Shown in pieces: positions 56,542 to 64,000 of a DNA stretch of 64,000 nucleotides. Every line of letters starts with the position of its first letter. Within the stretch, counting starts at the first letter, position 1. Source of the stretch: Atkinsonella hypoxylon. Taxonomy: Eukaryota > Ascomycota > Sordariomycetes > Hypocreales > Clavicipitaceae. The stretch covers positions 94,969-158,968 of the forward strand of contig JFHB01000057.1 of NCBI GenBank assembly GCA_000729835.1, in the 5' to 3' direction. The position numbers were made by a program, and so were the translations under genes. The notes under the pieces are model-generated. The model saw only the letters and a list, made by a program, of their open reading frames with translations. It was not told the origin of the DNA and ran no database searches.

Positions 56542-58810
56542 TCACGGTGGTGCAATGAGCTCGTCAATATCAACCCTTTCGAAGAAACTGATGTGCCCAA
56601 ATCCTACCCAATATTGAGCCAGGCGATTCGGTCCAATAAGCAACAGTTGACTCTCGACATATTTATCTGTGCAGGCACCACCGTCATTAGTCCTATGATG
56701 CTGAATCTGAATTGAATGTGCTTCAAACTTGAATCAGTCTGAAACTCACCTCGCACAAAGCCTGTGCCAGCTACATGTCCCTTGCTCTTCACTACCCTAG
56801 TGCCTGCAAAAGAAGGACCTGAAGCAACCCCGACATAGCCCTGTGGACCAAGGTCGTCTGCCACAAAGGTATACTCACCCCGCGGGACGTTAGGATCACC
56901 GGTCAGTTTGATAGCCTCCAGACGCCCGCGATAGATACGAGCTTCTCGCCAGCGTTTCTCCCAGGCTTCATCTCCTTCATCTGCCTCTCGAATTAATCCA
57001 AGTTCGGCATCAGTCACTGGCGGATCATCGGGTTGATTGATGAGCAGAAATTCGCATCCATGTCCACTATAGTCACCCACCCAAATACCCCGCCACGGCT
57101 TGGTGTCTGTTGGCGTATAGAGTACCGGGTCTATAGTTGAATATGTGATGAGTTCTTCTCCAATATGAATGCCTCTAGCTGCGGCGAAGGGTATGGTCGC
57201 TTCATCGTTCAGACCGCCTAGCCCGTTGAGGACTTGAACCAGCCCGGCAAAACTACCTGCCTGCCCGCCCATGACAGTCGGCGGCAATGGAGTACCGGGC
57301 ATTTGCATCCATTGCCGAATCCGGAATATATGATCGCAAACTTCGCTCCTGGACTGGGGGAAATCGTTTACTGCAAGGTCTATTACAGCCTGACCAGATC
57401 TTGCACCACACGCGTGATGGCTAGCTGGTATAGTCGGCGGCGGCCATACGTTATCATAAGGGAAACTTAGAGCAAGCTTCGCCTCCGCGGCCTCGACGTC
57501 CATAGGCCGAGTGAGTATGAGATTGCTGAACATGGGATCTGTGTGGTCTCCAAACATCATCGGTATTTCGGCAGCGTAGCGGTTAGCGCCGGTCCTTGTG
57601 GCGCGAAGTCTGGTCTCCTGCCTATTTCGGAGGTTGAGCTGCAGGACAGGTTTGTCCAAATGCAATTTGACCTGCGGCTCGAACCCGTGGATAATGACCT
57701 GATTGTCCGCTGGCCAGTGCTCAAATGTGTTTTTATTGCTTACCGCCAATAATTGGTAGCCTTCAATGCAGCCTCGCCGTGGGTCAAACCGTACGATAAT
57801 CAGCTTACCCATAAGATCCCTGTCGCAGAACCAGATCTTGTACTTGGGCAGGAACCAGATTGGCTCATGTGCAATGTAGATCTCCCGAAAAGTTTTGCAG
57901 GGCCCAGGATTAGACAGGACCGAACCAGGCACATTTTCTTGCACACATCGGAGCCAGTGAAAGTCAGAAACAGCTTGTTGGTACAGCCTACGGCAAGTTG
58001 CGGCAACAGCAGGCAGCTCCGTTGCAGACAAGTGTGCCAAAATTGAATCGAGTAGTTCTGGTGGCAGGGTGAGTAATGGGCAGTTGCTTGTGCCCCGGAG
58101 TGTGTTATCCACTTGATCATATTCATTGATTGACTCATTCCGACATTGTACATGTTTCGCTATCGTGGACGTTGTTAGATTCATTGATATTCACCATGTA
58201 AGTTAAGCACCAGAGGTGTGACGAGAAGAGCAAAGTAGGCCGAAAGCAACACATGAATCCACTGTGTTCACTGCTAGGCCAACCAAAGGTCAATCCAACG
58301 TTGGAACGGGACACATTGAGGCATTGGCTTCTTCCGGACAAGCGATCCAGATGTAAATAAAGCTGCTAGAAAATTAAGCCACATACCTTCACTTTTCACG
58401 GCAGCATTCGAATTTGCAATCTGAAGACTGTCAAAATCCTGCATTCCCCTATAATGACTGTGAAGAGCCAGGGTCATCGGAACACCCTCAATCAAGCTCA
58501 AGTTTGTTTCGTTTTCGGCATTGATACGACCGTAATTTGAAGGTGATGTAGTAGCGAGTGTTGGCACTATGGGCAGCAGGTCGACCGGTTCTTGTCCAAT
58601 TCTGTCCGGAAAATCATATGAAGATGTTGATGAGGATGCTTGGCGCTTAGAAGCGCGAGTGCTGGAAGAAGAAGGTTCAGGAAATGGTGATGTTGAAGAA
58701 GACTGTGACGTGGGCGAACTGGTTTGACAATCCTCGGCCAGCTCCGCAGGACGCTTCCCTTTACAAAGGGTGACACCAGCCATGACATATGTTTTATAGC
58801 CAATTCTCAT
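56542..58810 (-). CDS. F-box protein, candidate SCF ubiquitin-ligase adaptor
   Basis: Three exons (58810-58387, 58159-56750, 56666-56542) give 652 residues. Intron 1 (227 nt, GTATGT..CTAAC..GATAG) links the Ser/Thr-rich N terminus to KHVQCRNESINEYDQ. Intron 2 (83 nt) matters because read-through stops early at 56,604. Splicing yields RDKYVESQLLLIGPNRLAQY and WVGFGHISFFERVDIDEL, the usual ending of this fungal F-box family. The F-box itself (LLTLPPELLDSILAHLSATE, then VAATCRRLYQQA) is at about 173-215. The C-terminal half includes PWRGIWVGDYSGHGCEFLLI, a conserved block of the family. F-box proteins bind Skp1 and present substrates to the SCF ligase; the substrate here is unknown. The start could also be ATG 58783. 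Confidence 0.87.
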
Positions 58811-61620
58811 GCGGGTATATAGTAGGCAGACTTATGATGAGATATTTTGTTCGCCGGGCAAGGGGATATATACTCAATGCTAAAGTTTGAACTCTGCCAG
58901 GAACCTCGCACAGGCGAAAAATTATCCAGGTCCGCAGCTATAATGCAAACCCAGACTAACAAACAGTGGCGGGAAAAAGCTTGACCACTATCAATGGATG
59001 TGGATATGGACTGTCAGAAATTTTTCAAATCGCTGGTATTCCGTCGCAGGTACATCTTCAGGTGTTGCTCTATTTGAACTTGGTGCCGGCTCTCCGCTTA
59101 AGGTGGCGTCCGGTATGATATCTGAGGTCCAGGTTACACGTCTCACAAAAGGACTGCAGCGCTCTTATTCAATCCACAGCAGCTGAAGATTGGGAAGTGT
59201 GAGAACCGACACGAGACCAGCCGCAACTGATCCGACTGGCGAGAAGGCGACCGGGAAGCCGAAGACGATAGCGATGATGCTCTGGCTACCACTCGCTATT
59301 GAAATTTGACCTTGCGGCGACTATTGTTGGGCAAGTGAAGACGGACAAGTCAGCCTTCGAGAATGGAGACGGACAAATCAGCCAGATGCGCCGAATTTGC
59401 CTATATCTTGCACCGGATATGCGGCAGTCAGCGTCGCCAGTCGCTTAGAAGGCGACGATCTTGTCCATGTCAGTAGTAATAAGCGAGCGGTTCGTATCTA
59501 GAACAAAGCAGACGATGTTCCGTTTCGTGTCTCCCACTACCATAGAACCATAGCGGATTAAGGAATAGATACGTATATCCAGACGAAACTGGACAGTGTG
59601 CAGCGACGTCAATTGATGGGGTCACCGAATGCTCTGCAGAATATCTGACGCGGTGGCAAGAGCGAAGCGCCAGATCAGATGGCTGTTCAAGTCGAAAGGT
59701 ACATTCTTCAAGGTACCTAAGTGCCCAGGTACCTACCTACCTACCTACCTAGGTACCTACCCAGTAAGGTCTAAGTAACATTGCATTGCGCTCCAGTGGC
59801 CAGCCATTTGGATGTACCGCGTACCATCGATATTTTAATAAATGCCCACCCACAATTTGATTTCGGATTTGGCACTGGCAGCTGCCAGTAAGTCCGCTCT
59901 GGCAAGAGTTGATTAGGAGAGATCACTCCGACATGGCATCTCCACGCTCTCCATCAATGAGTCAGATGTGCCATATGTACCGAGGCATACAGTCTGGTTG
60001 CACTTGCTCGGCAAATAGTTACCGGCCCCACTACTATGCTGGTTGTTTAGAGACAGACTTTTTTTTTTTTTAACATCAAGGAAGAAGAGAAAGCGAATAT
60101 TGAAGGCAAACATAAGAGCGTTCAATCAAGTTCGTGAAGCCGGAAGCCTGGGCATGCAAAGGTTGAGGTTGGCGCCTACAGCTCGGCCGTGCAGCCTGAG
60201 TTTTGGGTGTCCGAAGCCAAGCGCATGATGCATTCATTCATTGCCTAGGAATAGTACTCCGTAAATTGCCGACAAATACCGTTCATGGGCCGAGACAACC
60301 CTCTTGCAGCAACTTGACCGTTATCGCCACCACACGAACGAGATCTAGTCTTCGGCTTCCTTGAGAGAAGTTGTCGAGTCTAGATCCCTCCATACTCTCT
60401 TGAAGATGTCGGATAGGTCGTTGGCCATTAATCCGAAGCCTCAAAGTGACTACATACCTAGTCGTCCATGTAAGGACTTCATATAAGTAATTTATCATTG
60501 ACTGTTGTTGCCTCTCGAAGGCTATATTAATGGATGCTTGTTCACTCATATGTCCGTGTTTGAACGCCAATTTCCACTGGGGTCAGAGCACTATTCTTCT
60601 GGTCTGGTGCTGGAGCCCAGTTGTGGGCCCACCTGATCTCATGGTTCGCTAATAAAGCTTTTTACTCACAAACATAATGTCCGTTGTCGTCAAATGTCCC
60701 GTGGAAAGCATAGCTGACGTTCACTGAATTTTGCTAGTTTTTTGCTCAGTTGAGGCCATCAGATGCATCAATGGCATGTTCAAATTCCGACTCAAACTGC
60801 CTCATAAGTGGCTTACTGCTGCAAGATGACCATGGTCTCGGCCGGCTTTATGCAACCGTGCTGCACCCTAGTCCCGCTTACGACGTGCCGCGCTGCCGCG
60901 TGAGCGATGTTCCTCCCAAGGATCGTTTGTCTTTCGCGCGGCTCCCATCTACAACGCTACGTCATTCCATAGCAGGTCTATTAGCTTCTTTTCCAACTTT
61001 TTTTTCCAACTTTTTCTCCGCTCCCATTATTGTGCTTAGGCTTCTTCTCAGGGGTCCTTAACCCCTGTCTTGAATCAGGGGCTCTATGATACCACAGCAA
61101 CATCTCCGAACTGTTCGAGATTACTCGAGCCTATTTTTTTCTGAAAATCATGCAACGGGCTGCGCGCTGATTGGTGGAGATGCCATATAAATGGGGCGTC
61201 ACGTGTGTTCCACCCCTTTCCCTTGGTCTTCCCAACATCATGTATGTAATAAGTGTATCATGTATTAGTCAAAGTCTTATAAATTTTCTTGATATTTTCA
61301 TTTTATTTTTTTTTTTAAAGATTATTTAGTAACATTATTTAGTTCTTCTTGCACGCTAAGAGATGACGAATCCTGATTGGCAAATCTTTCAAGTGTGGTA
61401 AGCTAATCGGAAGAGCACATTTACTCCACAAAGACCCACAGCATGGTTAGGAATTTCTGTTCCTTCGTGGGGCTTAATTCTCCTTGCTATTGCCGCATAG
61501 CGCATAGGGTTGATCCTAGTGACAGGAGCACAGGAGCGCAGTGGGCTTTCGAGTGATGAGAATTCGGCGATTCTGCAATGATTCTGGTACTTGGTGCAGG
61601 CAACCGTCGGACTACCAGCC
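58811..61620. other. Gene-poor 2.8-kb spacer
   Basis: No family-like frame on either strand. A 103-codon plus frame at 60,750-61,061 has biased composition and is not called. A CATATAAATGGGG sequence near 61,183 looks like a TATA box, possibly for the cupin gene. One TAGGTACC tract is listed separately. Confidence 0.45.
59711..59769. repeat. TACCTAGGTACC palindromic low-complexity tract
   Basis: Three ACCT tandem units flanked by CCAGGTACC and TAGGTACC form a short self-complementary tract like those at 40.2 and 55.6 kb. Confidence 0.75.
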
Positions 61621-62385
61621 ATGGCTTCGTTCTTCCCTCTCATCTCGGAAATATTGCCCATGATTATGCCTGCCAAGACGCATGTCACCAAGGCCAAGGA
61701 TATCGAGTCGGTGCCTCCTATCGGAGAAGGAGCTGTAACTGTAAGGCCTGCAATTATTGGCAAGTGTGATAAGATGAGCTCAACGGGTTAGTGGCTTCTT
61801 GAATATTTGCCTATTTCTTCCATCTTCCATTAAAGGCTATGGCTTCCGACAATCATCTGCGAGTCATTAAATTTTCAAGGTCGTAAATTTTGATCTATTT
61901 TTGCGCATAGTCATGACCATCCAGGCTCAGTCTCAGACGTCAGTACAACACAATAGCGAGCAAGGTACGTATGGATCACTTATTGCCACATGATTTAGTC
62001 ATCATATTATGTCAAGACGGAGTGGATTTTGGCTGGAACCGTCTACTTTGCGGATGGATCTGTCCATTCTCTGCACCTGCATTTCCCCACTACATCGATA
62101 CGTTTCAAGCAGGAGACTTCCCACTCTAATGCCCATGTCGCAGATGCAATGATTTATACAGTTTCTGGAAATGGTACTCTCATTGTTAATGAAGGCTTTG
62201 AGGCCGAGCTCAAGAAGCACGACATCGGAGCTGGAGACTTCGCATTTATTTCTGCATGGACTGAACATCAGATCGTAAACGAACAGGATGGGAATTTGGT
62301 TTGTGTGGTGATACACGGCGGGCCACGACCGGTAGGAGCTACGCTTGTAGACTGGTGTGGCGATGAATCTTCGATAATTAACTGA
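61621..62385 (+). pseudogene. Cupin-domain protein gene, frame-broken and chimeric-looking
   Basis: Exon 1 (ATG 61621 or 61666 to 61786) encodes MPAKTHVTKAKDIESVPP and IGEGAVTVRPAIIGKCDKMS. A 124-nt intron (GTTAGT..GCATAG) joins it in phase to exon 2 (61911-61964), giving MTIQAQSQTSVQHNSEQ, the first half of a cupin motif 1. The next coding block, TEWILAGTVYFADGSVHSLH (from 62017), is the natural continuation but lies in a frame the GTACGT..TCAAG intron cannot reach. That block then runs into a second, diverged motif 1 (FKQETSHSNAHVADAMIYTV) and a single motif 2 (HDIGAGDFAFISAWTEHQIV) before TGA 62385. A frame break plus duplicated motif 1 suggests decay or a fusion of two paralogues. Cupins of this size are diverse, so no activity can be assigned. 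Confidence 0.55.
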
Positions 62386-63444
62386 ATTGGAAACCTCAGG
62401 ATTCGACATCTCCGGGAAGTGCTTGCGGAACTTCTCTGTTACTGTATCCAATACATACTCCTGAGGCCAGTGGGAGTGCCAAACTAGCTGCCTGCCTAAA
62501 TGAACAATTTGCTTAACACAATCCTGCGCATAATTCTAGTCGGGAATTCGAGCATGATAGGATCTGGGGAGAGCAACCTATTCACTCCATCCGTGTCGTC
62601 TTGGTGGTCTACCGGCTACTCTTTACCTACTTAATCAGGGTGCGCCGGCTCCCGAGCGCAAATGCTTCGGGACTAAGTCCTCTCGCCACAGAATATTGTC
62701 ACGTCAAAGGTGTCGGCTACGGCCGTGTGCGATGCCCAATTAGTCATTGCTTGCAAGAAACCTCAGCTGCCATTTATTCGCCTTCTTAGGTAGCCGCCCA
62801 GTGATAGTATAAGCTACGTTGTGTAAATGGAGAATAATTGTGAATGGAACGATTAGATCATTGCTGTAATGATTTGTTCAAGTATCGGCACGTGAAGTAT
62901 CTATGTCGTTGGAAAGACCCGCATGAATGTAAAACATTCTTGAGGAAGGTCTAAACATCCAAGCCATCATTTGCATGACCTCGTGCGTTGATGGTGGCGA
63001 GTGAGTGAGTGAGTGTGAAAAAGACGAGTAGTAGCTCTGGCACAATCAATCCCACGTCGCCTTGCCTGTATGAGATGCGCAGGTCAATCAAGTATCACAA
63101 ATAATTTCAAAGTCCAAAATCGTACCCAGAAACAACTACTTCAAGTACTCTCAAGATTAGTTAGTAGGCATTGGCGATGCATTTTCTGAAACAGAGCTTG
63201 CGCCCTAGGTACCTAACGAAGACGAGTCGGGATAAATAGCTGCTTGGCGTAACATAGTCGTGAGAAGTGTATATCAGGGCGAAGAGGAGGAATTCAGCAA
63301 GAAGCACGGCCAATCCCCATCTTTTCATTTCGCGCGAATTGTGACTCATTTGGAAATAGCGCAGATGCTTCGTCCCGGTCATGGCAAGGTTAGTGGCAAC
63401 TGCGTGACTACCTGGGAATGAATGAGCGGCAGATGAACAGAATT
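62386..63444. other. Spacer without recognisable gene
   Basis: Short frames only. A GAGTGAGTGAGTGAGTG microsatellite lies near 63,000-63,018. Nothing else seen. Confidence 0.5.
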
Positions 63445-63948
63445 GGGGTTCCAGTAAATCTCAGGTCCAGCGTATGTGTAGATTGGTCCAGAGTGGAGCC
63501 AAAAAGGGTGTATTTTTGCAGGCGGTGAAGCTTTTAGTATATGCTGGGTATATGCTAGGTATATGCAGAATGCACAGTGTATTAGTGCGAATTAACATTT
63601 TTATATTTAGTGGTGTATGCACTAATATATAGTAGTATAGTGTAATATCTAGTGGTATAGTGCACTAATATATATCTAGTGGTATAGTGCACTAATATCT
63701 AGTGGTATAGTGCACTAATATCTAGTGGTATAGTGCACTAATATCTAGTGGTATAGTGCACTAATATCTAGTGGTATAGTGCACTAATACCTAGTAGTAT
63801 AGTGCTATAGAAATGCACTCTAGATCTCTTGCTTAGAAATTAATACTGTATACTCAGCATATGCTATTCTGCCTAAATCTACACCCGCTCTAGCTCCACT
63901 CTGGACCAATCTACACATACGCTGGACCTGAGATTTACTGTACACCCC
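63445..63948. mobile_element. MITE copy 2 (504 bp), 9-bp target-site duplication, Mutator-like
   Basis: It has the same terminal inverted repeats as the 24,994 copy (GGGGTTCCAGTAAATCTCAG on the left, CTGAGATTTACTGTACACCC on the right). The flanking direct repeat is AACAGAATT (63436-63444 and 63949-63957). Outside the array both copies align closely, so they are one family. It is about 106 bp longer, because of extra tandem units in the middle. No reading frame inside. Being in spacer DNA, it disrupts no gene. Confidence 0.92.
63649..63790. repeat. 23-bp tandem array inside MITE copy 2
   Basis: About six near-identical 23-bp units, each containing CTAGTGGTATAG and the palindrome TAGTGCACTA, follow one another with degenerate units on both sides. 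The copy at 25.0 kb has only one to two units, so this is an expansion within the element. Confidence 0.88.
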
Positions 63949-64000
63949 AACAGAATTGTGAGGCATTTAGTGCAACAAGCATACAGTACGTACCTTAGTA

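Noticed and set aside
56604..56749. Read-through C terminus of the F-box protein ending at 56,604
   Set aside because: It reads into an intron; splicing at 56,749/56,667 gives a conserved-looking C terminus ending at 56,542.
61389..61763. 124-codon minus-strand open frame opposite the cupin gene
   Set aside because: It is a shadow of the cupin exon on the other strand and lacks family features of its own.
63649..63790. Regular 23-bp repeats resembling a CRISPR array
   Set aside because: Units are contiguous without unique spacers, lie inside a MITE, and the genome is eukaryotic.

Overview
The window is nuclear DNA from a filamentous ascomycete, most likely a Sordariomycete and plausibly Hypocreales. 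The evidence is short introns (57 to 134 nt, one of 227 nt) with GT..AG borders and CTAAC-type branch sites, monocistronic genes on both strands, and an intron-containing nuclear tRNA. Protein families also fit: UapA-type purine permease, fungal Cet1 RNA triphosphatase, JIP5 and a Ral2-like Kelch/BTB protein. The order name is an inference; no rRNA or marker gene is present to fix it.

Layout. 1-2.4 kb: the end of a fungal-specific transcription factor and a broken member of an unrecognised fungal family. 3.4 kb: tRNA-Gln(TTG) with a 15-nt intron. 5.5-8.8 kb: Ral2-like Kelch/BTB protein. 9.5-11.5 kb (-): Fat1-type very-long-chain acyl-CoA synthetase. 11.5-15.6 kb: gene-poor. 15.6-19.0 kb: PIG-S/Gpi17 and an alpha/beta hydrolase. 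20.1-29.0 kb: NAD aldehyde dehydrogenase, an APC-family amine/choline/GABA-type permease (-) and a peroxisomal copper amine oxidase. 30.0 kb: truncated J-domain gene. 31.1-32.3 kb (-): secreted GDPD. 34.4-35.7 kb (-): GH18 chitinase-like protein ending in RDEL. 36.2-37.6 kb: JIP5. 38.5-39.4 kb (-): half-size iron-alcohol-dehydrogenase-like protein. 41.0-42.9 kb (-): UapA/UapC-type permease. 44.5-47.0 kb (-): Cet1-type RNA triphosphatase. 48.7-52.3 kb: proteasome subunit Rpn2. 52.8-54.8 kb (-): mitochondrial sulfite oxidase. 56.5-58.8 kb (-): F-box protein. 61.6-62.4 kb: broken, chimeric-looking cupin gene. 63.4-63.9 kb: second copy of a MITE whose first copy is at 25.0 kb.

How genes work together. 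Most are unlinked housekeeping genes. The exception is 20-29 kb, where uptake (permease), oxidative deamination (copper amine oxidase) and aldehyde oxidation (ALDH) sit side by side. A dense group of HGATAR motifs lies upstream of the permease, which suggests a nitrogen-regulated primary-amine utilisation locus. A non-autonomous transposon with terminal inverted repeats and a clean 9-bp target-site duplication sits in the divergent permease/amine-oxidase promoter region. The same family recurs at the right edge of the window with its own 9-bp duplication.

Exon structures were derived by eye from splice consensus, reading phase and family resemblance; none is transcript-verified.
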